A stretch of 5,198 bases of DNA. Source: Rhodobacterales bacterium UBA5972 (GTDB taxonomy: Bacteria; Pseudomonadota; Alphaproteobacteria; Rhodobacterales; Rhodobacteraceae). How positions within the stretch are numbered: the stretch's first letter is position 1; every line of letters starts with the position of its first letter. Of the stretch, positions 1 through 5,198 are shown one piece after another. The DNA lies in contig DJBQ01000082.1 of assembly GCA_002430125.1 (NCBI GenBank), positions 1 to 5,198 of the forward strand, in the 5' to 3' direction. The notes under the pieces are model-generated. The model was not told the DNA's origin. It searched no databases and saw only the letters and a program-made list of their open reading frames with translations. The translations under genes and the position numbers were made by a program.

Positions 1-899
1 GACATGAAGATTTTCAGCATCTCGGCCCCCAGCAGGATCATGTAGATCATGCCGGTGGTCTTGGCGGTTTCAAGCAAGGCGTCTTTCAGTTCCTGCAATT
101 TGACGAAGCCGCGCAGAGTGCCGTAAAGCCAAACCAGAAAAACCCCGATGGCAGCCGCCGGGGTTGGGTTGAAAAACCCGAAATAGATACCGCCGATGAC
201 CAGACCGAAAATCAACATGACCGGTATCACGTTAATGGTTGCCGAAATGAATTCCGCGCGCGCGGCCAATTCGCCTGCCGGGCCGCTTTCAGGGCGGAAA
301 CGCACGTAAATTGCAATCGTCAGGATGAAAAATATCACAGCGATGATGCCGGGGATCATGGCGGCGGCAAACATGGTGACGATATTGGCCTCGACGATCA
401 CCGAATAAATTACCAACACCACGGATGGTGGGATCAGAATGCCCAGAACCCCGCCAGCGGCCAGCGTTCCTGTGGCCAGCGAGCCGGAGTATTTATAGCG
501 TGCAAGCTCTGGCAGGGCGACCTGACCCATTGTCGAGGCGGTGGCAAGCGATGAACCACAGACCGCGCCAAAGCCGGCACAGGCGGCAATCGCGGCCATT
601 GCCACGCCACCGCGCATCCAGCCAAGCCAGACTGACGCGGCCTTGAACAAAGCGCGGCTTAATCCCGCCTTGGTCGAGATATTTCCCATCAGAACGAACA
701 TCGGCACGACCGAAAGATCGTAGATCGAGAATTGACCATAGGCCAAAGTTTTCAATTGGCTGAAGAAAATCGCCGGGCCATTCAGAATTGTAACGCCAAT
801 CCCGCCGACCAGGATCATCGAATATGCAATGGGCATTCTGAGCGCGATCAGCAGCACAAGCATGCCGAGGCCCGAAAAACCGATTAGCAAAGCATCCAT
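1..899 (-). CDS. dctM: TRAP transporter large permease subunit DctM (3' end beyond window)
   Basis: This is the large membrane subunit of a TRAP transporter. In this family it forms the ion-coupled translocation path in the inner membrane, together with DctQ, and takes solute from DctP. The frame is open from an ATG at 899 to the window edge, giving 299 codons of a family that is usually about 425-430 residues, so roughly the last third is missing. The start MDALLIGFSGLGMLVLLIAL is followed by RMPIAYSM, as in DctM proteins. Family signatures are visible: GAVCGSSLATAS near residues 111-122 with PEL at 130-132, and GVLGILIPPS at 150-159. Hydrophobic segments lie near residues 4-38, 95-118, 142-169, 173-199, 222-243, 246-262 and 282 onward. 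The usual TPTEAA-type motif reads NPTPAAAIG at 244-252, a variant. It starts 9 bases after dctQ and is evidently co-translated with it. Family assignment is firm; the substrate is unknown. Confidence 0.95.
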   Translation of the reverse strand, partial: MDALLIGFSGLGMLVLLIALRMPIAYSMILVGGIGVTILNGPAIFFSQLKTLAYGQFSIYDLSVVPMFVLMGNISTKAGLSRALFKAASVWLGWMRGGVAMAAIAACAGFGAVCGSSLATASTMGQVALPELARYKYSGSLATGTLAAGGVLGILIPPSVVLVIYSVIVEANIVTMFAAAMIPGIIAVIFFILTIAIYVRFRPESGPAGELAARAEFISATINVIPVMLIFGLVIGGIYFGFFNPTPAAAIGVFLVWLYGTLRGFVKLQELKDALLETAKTTGMIYMILLGAEMLKIFM

Positions 900-905
900 G
901 TAAGG

Positions 906-910
906 CCCTC
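906..910 (-). promoter_or_regulatory. Ribosome binding site of dctM
   Basis: On the minus strand GAGGG overlaps the dctQ stop codon (TGAGGG) and lies 6 bases before the ATG at 899. This supports that ATG over the internal ATG at codon 13, and means that ribosomes finishing dctQ cover the dctM binding site. Confidence 0.6.
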
Positions 911-1409
911 AGATCTGGCGCGCAGAATCGCGCAACGTAACAAGCGCCGCCAAGGCTAGCAACGCCAGCGAAATCAGGCAGGGCGCGTAAGCCAGCCAAT
1001 AGGGAAAGGCCAGAATGGCGGTAATCTCACCGTATTGCTTTTTGTCGAGCATGCCAGCATACATCCGCCACATCAGTAAGAGGCTGAAAAGTAAAGCCAC
1101 AACAGCCCCCGCCAGCGTAAAAATCGCTATCCATCGACGCGAGGCGCGGGCGGTAAAAATGTCAGCGGTCACATTGGCGTCGGTCAACTGGCAGTACGGC
1201 AGGAAACTGAACGCAGCGATTGCGATGCCGATCTCGGTCATCTCGAAATCGCCGGGGAAGGGCAGGTTGAACTGGTTGCCGATGATGGAATAGGTGTTCA
1301 TCAGAACAACTGCCAGCAACAATACACCGCCCAGCAGCGCCCAACCAGTGATGATACGCGAAACGAGGCCCGAAGGCCCCGTTCCTGTTTTTGGCAGCAT
1401 TTCAGCCAT
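909..1409 (-). CDS. dctQ: TRAP transporter small permease subunit DctQ
   Basis: This is the small membrane subunit of the TRAP transporter, an inner-membrane partner of DctM. The product has 166 residues, the usual length for the family. Four hydrophobic segments are visible, near residues 19-42, 56-74, 92-115 and 134-157, the standard DctQ topology. The stretch PGDFEMTEIGIAIAAFSFLP at 52-71, with an acidic and a polar residue leading into the second helix, followed by QLTDANVTADIFT at 74-86, matches the conserved core of DctQ proteins. The start chosen is the ATG directly after the dctP stop codon. No good Shine-Dalgarno sequence precedes it (only a purine-rich AAGAACG), so translation probably depends on ribosomes terminating on dctP. 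A second in-frame ATG at codon 4 is possible. The product is a separate subunit and is not fused to DctM here. Confidence 0.95.
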   Translation of the reverse strand: MAEMLPKTGTGPSGLVSRIITGWALLGGVLLLAVVLMNTYSIIGNQFNLPFPGDFEMTEIGIAIAAFSFLPYCQLTDANVTADIFTARASRRWIAIFTLAGAVVALLFSLLLMWRMYAGMLDKKQYGEITAILAFPYWLAYAPCLISLALLALAALVTLRDSARQI

Positions 1410-2450
1410 TTACATTGCGTTCTTGGCGGAAAGCTCGCGAGCTTTCTTGACCAGTGCCGCGCCGTCGATGCCGGATTTGGCAACTTCGTCTTCCCAGCGC
1501 TGGATAACCGGTTCCAGTGCGTCAAAGAAAACTTTGGTTTCGGCCTCTGTCAGCATCGTGTGGGTTTTCCCGGCTTTTTCGGCAAGCGAAATACCGAAAT
1601 CATCCGATGCGCGCCAGTATTCGCCAACCGTGGCCCACCAGTCACGACCCGAGGCGTCACTGAATGCCTTTTTGATGTCGTCGGGCAAACCGTCCCAACG
1701 GGCCTTGTTCATCGAGACCTGGAACGTGGTGGTGCCAAGACGGGCTTTATCAAAGCCTTCGGTGAAATAGTTGACCTGGTCCTGCAACTTCAACGGCGGG
1801 ATGATTTCCCAAGGCAGCAACGTGCCGTCGATGGTTTTTTTGGACAGGGCGGCAGGCACGTCGGGTACTGGTGTGGCCAGCGGAACCGCGCCCAGCGCTT
1901 CGATTACCCAAGCGCCGGTGCGCGATGGAATGCGCATTTTCAGGCCCGCCAAATCGGCAGGCGAATGCACAGGTTTGTCAACCGTCATGATCGCCTGACC
2001 GGCATGAACATGCAGCCACATAACCTCGAGGCCGGTATATTCCTGCTTGAGGTCACTTTCGAACATGTCATACATCGCCAGATTGGTGGCGACGGTATTA
2101 TTGGTATAAACGCCCGGCAATTCGAACACTTCGGTGCGTGGGAACAGACCCGGCGTATAGCCGTTCACGGTCCAGATCAGATCGACCACGCCGTCGCGGG
2201 CCTGTTGGATCAATTCCGGTGGTTTGCCGCCCAGCGACATGGCCGGGTAGATTTCGATATGCACGCGACCGCCAGAATTCGCTTCGACCTGCTTGACCCA
2301 AGGCTCCAGCATTTTGGTCTGTGCCGGGGCTTTTGCGCCCAAAAGATGGTGCAGTTTGAATGTATATTCCTGCGCGAAAGCCCCGCTTGCCGAAGCCAGC
2401 GCAACCGCCGCAGTGGCCGTCGCGGCCAATAGTTTGGTAAATGTGGACAT
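1410..2450 (-). CDS. dctP: TRAP transporter periplasmic substrate-binding protein DctP
   Basis: This is the extracytoplasmic solute receptor of the TRAP system (DctP family), which captures the substrate in the periplasm and docks on DctQM. The product has 346 residues, typical for the family. The N-terminus has a Sec signal peptide: a Lys at position 6, an Ala-rich hydrophobic core, and a likely signal peptidase I site after AFA at 24-26, so the mature protein would begin QEYTF. Family landmarks follow in order: GGRVHIEIYPAMSLGG at 60-75, QQARDGVVDLIW at 82-93, and the core LAGLKMRIPSRTGAWVIEALGA at 167-188, here written only to locate it. R173 in KMRIPS is the candidate for the family's conserved carboxylate-binding arginine, with R177 close by. 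W93, W145, W181 and W214 could line the pocket. The ligand is probably an organic acid, but which one cannot be read from the sequence; the symbol denotes the family, not proven C4-dicarboxylate uptake. A strong ribosome binding site fixes the start. Confidence 0.96.
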   Translation of the reverse strand: MSTFTKLLAATATAAVALASASGAFAQEYTFKLHHLLGAKAPAQTKMLEPWVKQVEANSGGRVHIEIYPAMSLGGKPPELIQQARDGVVDLIWTVNGYTPGLFPRTEVFELPGVYTNNTVATNLAMYDMFESDLKQEYTGLEVMWLHVHAGQAIMTVDKPVHSPADLAGLKMRIPSRTGAWVIEALGAVPLATPVPDVPAALSKKTIDGTLLPWEIIPPLKLQDQVNYFTEGFDKARLGTTTFQVSMNKARWDGLPDDIKKAFSDASGRDWWATVGEYWRASDDFGISLAEKAGKTHTMLTEAETKVFFDALEPVIQRWEDEVAKSGIDGAALVKKARELSAKNAM

Positions 2451-2455
2451 AAAGT

Positions 2456-2462
2456 CTCCTCC
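2456..2462 (-). promoter_or_regulatory. Strong ribosome binding site of dctP
   Basis: On the minus strand GGAGGAG ends 5 bases before the dctP ATG at 2450. It is the best Shine-Dalgarno match in the window and fits the high expression usually needed for the binding protein. It decides the start of dctP. Confidence 0.85.
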
Positions 2463-2469
2463 CGATTTT

Positions 2470-2486
2470 GGCTGTTATAAATAGCC
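2470..2486. repeat. 17-base imperfect palindrome upstream of dctP, possible operator
   Basis: GGCTGTTATAAATAGCC on the plus strand reads as an imperfect palindrome of the form GGCTnTTnnnAAnAGCC. It lies 7 bases upstream of the dctP ribosome binding site, so a bound protein would block transcription start or early elongation. It also contains one of the two TATAAC -10-like hexamers (minus strand). Regulator and function are unknown; it could also be a chance match in AT-rich DNA. Confidence 0.3.
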
Positions 2487-2620
2487 TGACGAATGATAGC
2501 ACGAAACGATTAGAAAATGATACGCCATCCCTTTTGGTATATTGCCGCAAATCGAGGCAAAAACGCGAGTTCAAAACGATCCAACACCGATAAGTTTTTG
2601 TTATAGCCGCACCAGAAACC

Positions 2621-2647
2621 TATGCTACGGCGTAACGGCGCAGCATA
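2621..2647. repeat. Inverted repeat TATGCT/AGCATA downstream of the second ABC permease
   Basis: TATGCT at 2621-2626 and AGCATA at 2642-2647 are perfect 6-base inverted arms. The 15 bases between them contain ACGGCG twice (2627-2632 and 2635-2640) and can pair partly (CG with CG at two places). It lies about 60 bases past the stop codon of the second permease gene. In RNA it could form a modest hairpin near the end of the ABC transcript; as DNA it could be a regulator site for the TRAP operon. There is no T-run, so it is not a classical terminator. Confidence 0.35.
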
Positions 2648-2708
2648 TAACTGGTCTGAAAATATGGCTCTTTCTTTTCTAAATATCCTCGCCGAAGGCC
2701 AGAATTTC

Positions 2709-3614
2709 TTAGCGGCCCCGAATGCGAGGATCCAATGCATCGCGCAGGCCGTCACCCATGTAATTGACCGACAGAACCGTCAGGGAAATCGCAAGGCCCG
2801 GCCAGATCACCCGTTCGGGATTGAGGGTCATGAAATTGGTGCTGTCAAACAACAGCCGGCCCCAGGTCGGAAAATCCGATGGAAATCCCAGCCCCAAAAA
2901 CGACAAAGCGCTTTCGGTGATGATCGCGTTGGCGATGCCCAGAGTTGCTGAAACCATGATCGGGCTCATCACGTTGGGCAGGATATGGCGCAGGATCATT
3001 CGACGCGACGGAGTGCCGATCGAGCGCGCGGCAAGCACGAATTCCTGTTCTTTCAGGGCCAGCACGTCACCGCGCACAATCCTTGCCGTATGCATCCAGC
3101 TGGTGATGCCGATGACAAAAACGATCAGGATGAATATCCCGGTTTCCGGCCCGAACAGCCCGCGCAAGGTGTCGCGAAACAACATGATGATGACCAGCAG
3201 CAGAGGCAGGATAGGCAGGGCCAGAAACAGGTCGGTCAGGCGCATCAACGGCCCGTCAAGCTTGCGGAAATAGCCTGCGACCACGCCAACCAGGGCTCCC
3301 AGAAACAACGCCAGCGCCATCGCGACCACGCCCACCGCCAGCGACACCCGTCCGCCTTGCAGAACCGACGAAAATGTATCGCGCCCCAATTGATCGGTGC
3401 CCAATGGATGCGCGAAACTTGGCCCCTGATTTTTCGAGCGAATGTCGATAAAATTGCTGTCCAGCGTCCACAGATACGGCCCGAGCAATACCGCCAAACA
3501 GATAAAGACGAAAAAGGCCATGCCGATCACGGCACCCCTGTGGGTTTTGAACTGATCCCAGACATCGGCCCATTGCGAACGGTTGGTGCTTTTCTCGGCG
3601 GCAGCGTCAGTCAT
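2709..3614 (-). CDS. ABC transporter permease, DppC/OppC-like
   Basis: This is the second inner-membrane permease of a peptide/nickel/opine-type ABC importer, pairing with the DppB-like protein to form the channel. The product has 301 residues, normal for the family. An OppC-type N-terminal segment comes first: a cytoplasmic stretch to about residue 27, a first helix near 28-48, then the diagnostic HPLGTDQLGRD at 69-79. The BPD transport domain follows with helices near 90-115, 128-146, 158-175, 218-235 and 268-286. The EAA loop that contacts the ATPase is clear at 191-217 (EFVLAARSIG, then RHILPNVMSP). It ends LDPRIRGR, as these permeases do. The start ATG at 3614 lies inside the end of the preceding permease gene, with AAGGA 6 bases upstream. 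No ATPase gene follows; the next gene belongs to a different transporter. The solute cannot be told from the permease. Confidence 0.95.
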   Translation of the reverse strand: MTDAAAEKSTNRSQWADVWDQFKTHRGAVIGMAFFVFICLAVLLGPYLWTLDSNFIDIRSKNQGPSFAHPLGTDQLGRDTFSSVLQGGRVSLAVGVVAMALALFLGALVGVVAGYFRKLDGPLMRLTDLFLALPILPLLLVIIMLFRDTLRGLFGPETGIFILIVFVIGITSWMHTARIVRGDVLALKEQEFVLAARSIGTPSRRMILRHILPNVMSPIMVSATLGIANAIITESALSFLGLGFPSDFPTWGRLLFDSTNFMTLNPERVIWPGLAISLTVLSVNYMGDGLRDALDPRIRGR

Positions 3615-4620
3615 AGCGGATCCTTGGGTCTAGTATTCCGTAAAGCACATCGGCAATCAGGTTGAACATCACGATCAGCACAGCGAATATAAAGGTCAGT
3701 GTTTGCACCAAAGGAATATCGGCCCCCTGAATGCCAAGAATCAACAATGCGCCTAATCCGTTGATTGAGAACACTTGTTCCGTGATGATCGCGCCGCCAA
3801 ACACTTGCGGCACGCCAAGGGCGATAACTGTGACCACCGGGATCAATGAATTGCGCAGCACATGCACCAGAACCACGACCTGCTCGGTCATCCCCTTGGC
3901 ACGGGCGGTGCGCACATAATCCTGATTGAGGTTGTCCAGCATGCTGGCACGCATGAACCGGCTGATCTGGCTGGCGTTAAACAGCGCCAGAACAGACACC
4001 GGCATGATTGATTGTCTTACCTGAAACACGAAACTATCCCAGTCTGTCACCACATGCAGGGTGTCGTATTTCGACGGAAACCAGCCCAGATGCACCGAGA
4101 AGATCACGATCATCAGAACCCCGGTAAAGAATGTCGGCACCGAAAAGCCGACCATTGAAACGAACGTCCCGGCCTGATCAAACCAGCTGTATTGCCGATA
4201 GGCGGAATAGACCCCAATTGGTATGGCGATCAGGATGCCGATCACATAGGACATGCCGACAACCCACAGGGTTTGCGGCATCCGTTCGGCGATCAAATCC
4301 CCAACCGGCGAGCGGGTCGACCATGAACTGACGCGCAGACGGTTCTCGCAATCGCCAATGCAGGTGTTGAACATATGACCAAGCATGTTCAGGGGTTCGT
4401 TGATAAAGAACTGGTTGCACCACAACAGATAGCGCACCCAGATTGGTTCGCCTAATCCCAGCGAAATACGGATTTTCTCGCGTACTTCCGGTGGGATCGT
4501 TAGTGGCAGATCGCCGGTTGGGTCGTTTGGCGCAAGATCCAACAGCAGAAAAATAATCAAACTGATGAACAGAAGCGTCGGGATGGTGAACAACAATCGT
4601 CGCATTGTGTAGTTCAGCAT
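3607..4620 (-). CDS. ABC transporter permease, DppB/OppB-like
   Basis: This is the first inner-membrane permease of the peptide-type ABC importer. The product has 337 residues, within the usual 305-340 range. The start MLNYTMRRLLFTIPTLLFIS is typical of DppB, with a first helix near residues 9-29. A long periplasmic region runs to about 115 and ends SPVGDLIAERMPQT, the normal lead-in to the transport domain. Helices follow near 118-139, 152-177, 204-215, 259-280 and 306-328. The EAA loop for the ATPase is seen at 234-260 (DYVRTARAKGM, then HVLRNSLIP). The C-terminus is GILDPRIRYD. The periplasmic region is somewhat long and carries C87 and C91 as CIGDC. The gene starts 77 bases after the binding-protein stop, behind a strong hairpin, with GAGG 5 bases before the ATG, and overlaps the next permease gene by 8 bases, suggesting translational coupling. 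Confidence 0.95.
   Translation of the reverse strand: MLNYTMRRLLFTIPTLLFISLIIFLLLDLAPNDPTGDLPLTIPPEVREKIRISLGLGEPIWVRYLLWCNQFFINEPLNMLGHMFNTCIGDCENRLRVSSWSTRSPVGDLIAERMPQTLWVVGMSYVIGILIAIPIGVYSAYRQYSWFDQAGTFVSMVGFSVPTFFTGVLMIVIFSVHLGWFPSKYDTLHVVTDWDSFVFQVRQSIMPVSVLALFNASQISRFMRASMLDNLNQDYVRTARAKGMTEQVVVLVHVLRNSLIPVVTVIALGVPQVFGGAIITEQVFSINGLGALLILGIQGADIPLVQTLTFIFAVLIVMFNLIADVLYGILDPRIRYD
3621..3625 (-). promoter_or_regulatory. Ribosome binding site of the DppC-like permease
   Basis: AAGGA on the minus strand lies 6 bases before the ATG at 3614, inside the coding end of the DppB-like gene. It supports the overlapping start and suggests that both permeases are translated in a coupled way. Confidence 0.65.
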
Positions 4621-4625
4621 GGGCG

Positions 4626-4629
4626 CCTC
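4626..4629 (-). promoter_or_regulatory. Ribosome binding site of the DppB-like permease
   Basis: GAGG on the minus strand lies 5 bases before the ATG at 4620. It is a moderate match, clearly separate from the hairpin further upstream, and supports this start codon. Confidence 0.55.
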
Positions 4630-4654
4630 GGTTCAGCAGTCTTTGTTGAAGGAA

Positions 4655-4684
4655 ACGCCGCCCCGGCGCGAACCGGGGCGGCGT
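4655..4684 (-). terminator. GC-rich hairpin between binding-protein and permease genes (partial terminator or mRNA stabiliser)
   Basis: ACGCCGCCCCGG at 4655-4666 pairs perfectly with CCGGGGCGGCGT at 4673-4684, a 12-base-pair stem with a 6-base loop. Read on the minus strand it begins 13 bases after the binding-protein stop codon and is followed by TTTCCTTC, a short and interrupted T-tract. Such structures between a binding-protein gene and its permease genes commonly lower downstream transcription or protect the upstream message, giving more receptor than channel. The weak T-tract and the co-directional permease genes of the same system argue for partial rather than full termination. The hairpin is seen directly; its role is inferred. 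Confidence 0.75.
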
Positions 4685-4697
4685 CGTAAGTCAGGTC

Positions 4698-5198
4698 TTA
4701 ATTGCGTGACCAGTCAGCAATGTTCCACAATTCGCTGTCCCATGTGTTCAGCTTCACACCAGCCAATGAATTGGCATGGGCTGAAACGTTGCCACGATGA
4801 ACCAGCGCAATGATTGCGCCGTCTTGGATAAGCATGTCATTCATGGATTTCGCCAGACGTGCACGCTCGTTCAGATCACCGGTGCCGGACATTTCTGCCG
4901 ACAGGGCGTCATAGGCCGGGTTGCAATAGCGAGGCATGTTGGCGCCCAGCCAGTTGTTTGCCGGAGTTGGCGCCTCTGAGCAGACCCAGCCGCCCATATA
5001 GGCCTCAGGGTCGGTGCCATCAAAGTTGTTGGTGTACATTTCAACATCCGAGAAGAACTTCTGGAATGTATCCGGGGACGATTGGTCGCCGCCGAAGAAC
5101 ACCGAAGCTGAGATATTCTTCAGCTCGACTTCTACACCGATTTCGTTCCACCACTGCTTGACCAAAGCCTGAGTGTCCTGACGGACAGCATTGGTCGA
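4698..5198 (-). CDS. ABC transporter substrate-binding protein, family 5 (DppA/OppA-like), C-terminal part
   Basis: This is the C-terminal 166 residues of a periplasmic peptide-type binding protein (SBP_bac_5 family), which delivers solute to the two permeases that follow. The frame is open to the window edge at 5198, and full family members have about 500-600 residues, so most of the protein, including any signal peptide, is outside. The methionine encoded at 5165 is internal, because homologous sequence continues before it (STNAVRQDTQALVKQWWNEI). Family landmarks are GVEVELKNI shortly after, the ending-lobe segment RYCNPAYDALSAEM, then RARLAKSMNDMLIQDGAIIALVHRGN, here only to locate it, and SLAGVKLNTWDSELWNIADW near the end. 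This arrangement (YCNP.YD, a helix with MNDxL, then a PLVHR-like strand) is typical of the family. Solute unknown: peptides are likely, but opines, sugars and other compounds are also carried by this family. Confidence 0.93.
   Translation of the reverse strand, partial: STNAVRQDTQALVKQWWNEIGVEVELKNISASVFFGGDQSSPDTFQKFFSDVEMYTNNFDGTDPEAYMGGWVCSEAPTPANNWLGANMPRYCNPAYDALSAEMSGTGDLNERARLAKSMNDMLIQDGAIIALVHRGNVSAHANSLAGVKLNTWDSELWNIADWSRN

Larger units (their letters stand above)
2451..2708 (-). promoter_or_regulatory. Intergenic region between the ABC unit and the TRAP operon; presumed dctP promoter region
   Basis: This 258-base stretch has no supported gene and is visibly AT-richer than the flanking genes. 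It must contain the end of the ABC transcript and, most likely, the promoter of dctPQM. Two TATAAC hexamers on the minus strand (plus positions 2600-2605 and 2474-2479) resemble a -10 box, but neither has a convincing -35 element at 16-18 bases, so I do not name a promoter. TATCATT occurs twice on the minus strand, 27 bases apart (plus about 2516-2522 and 2489-2495). I see no GC-rich hairpin followed by a T-run that would clearly end the ABC transcript. Short open frames here lack start signals and are not credible. Confidence 0.5.

Noticed and set aside
493..999. A 168-codon minus-strand frame across the dctQ/dctM junction
   Set aside because: It is a different frame from the true dctM and dctQ genes. 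The true frames carry TRAP family motifs and this one does not.
1560..2432. A 290-codon open frame on the plus strand opposite dctP
   Set aside because: It is antisense to a gene with clear family motifs, signal peptide and ribosome binding site. Its translation is rich in Arg, Gln, His and Phe with no recognisable domain, as expected for a shadow frame in GC-biased coding DNA.
2534..2546. TTGGTATATTGCC as a possible GntR/FCD-type operator ahead of dctP
   Set aside because: Only one half resembles the TTGGTATACCAA-type site and the symmetry is poor, so the match is too weak to call.
2691..2700. GCC-TTC-GGC hairpin just after the DppC-like stop codon as a terminator
   Set aside because: The stem has only three base pairs and no T-run follows.
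2510..2755. An 81-codon minus-strand frame over the end of the DppC-like gene and the intergenic region
   Set aside because: It starts inside the permease gene, has no ribosome binding site or recognisable motif, and ends in AT-rich intergenic DNA.
2985..3665. A 226-codon open frame on the plus strand opposite the DppC-like gene
   Set aside because: Its low-complexity Gln/Arg/His/Asp-rich translation mirrors the hydrophobic codons of the permease on the other strand, and it has no credible start signal.
1..5198. Insertion sequence, CRISPR array, tRNA or phage remains
   Set aside because: No spaced direct repeats, terminal inverted repeats, transposase motifs or tRNA-like folds were seen. 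The window is almost filled by intact transporter genes on one strand.

Overview
The window holds two solute-uptake systems, all encoded on the minus strand, so transcription runs from high to low coordinates. Codon use, base composition (roughly mid-50s % GC by eye) and the style of the proteins suggest an alphaproteobacterium, most likely of the Rhodobacteraceae/roseobacter type, where TRAP and peptide-type ABC importers are abundant. No rRNA, tRNA or phylogenetic marker is present, so this placement is an inference.

Right part (5198 to 2709): part of a peptide/nickel/opine-type (Dpp/Opp-like) ABC importer. In transcription order it has the C-terminal 166 residues of a family 5 substrate-binding protein (4698-5198, running off the window), a strong GC-rich hairpin in the 77-base gap (4655-4684), a DppB-like permease (3607-4620) and a DppC-like permease (2709-3614). 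The two permease genes overlap by 8 bases. No ATPase gene follows the second permease, so the ATPases must lie upstream of the binding-protein gene or elsewhere in the genome.

Middle (2708 to 2451): a 258-base AT-richer non-coding stretch. It contains the 3' end region of the ABC unit and presumably the promoter of the next unit. I see two inverted repeats and a very good Shine-Dalgarno sequence for the next gene, but no convincing classical terminator and no complete -35/-10 pair.

Left part (2450 to 1): a tripartite TRAP transporter in the order dctP (periplasmic binding protein, 1410-2450), dctQ (small membrane subunit, 909-1409) and dctM (large membrane subunit, 1-899, cut by the window edge after 299 codons). 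dctP and dctQ abut with no spacer and lie in the same frame (ATG TAA ATG). dctQ and dctM are 9 bases apart.

In the ABC system a periplasmic binding protein delivers an oligopeptide-like solute to the DppB/DppC channel, powered by ATPases not seen here. In the TRAP system DctP delivers an organic acid to the DctQM membrane complex, which is driven by an ion gradient. The two systems sit head to tail, and nothing in the window shows that they share a substrate or a regulator. Both are well-known families. I found no previously undescribed system; the points worth a second look are details of gene junctions and intergenic structure.
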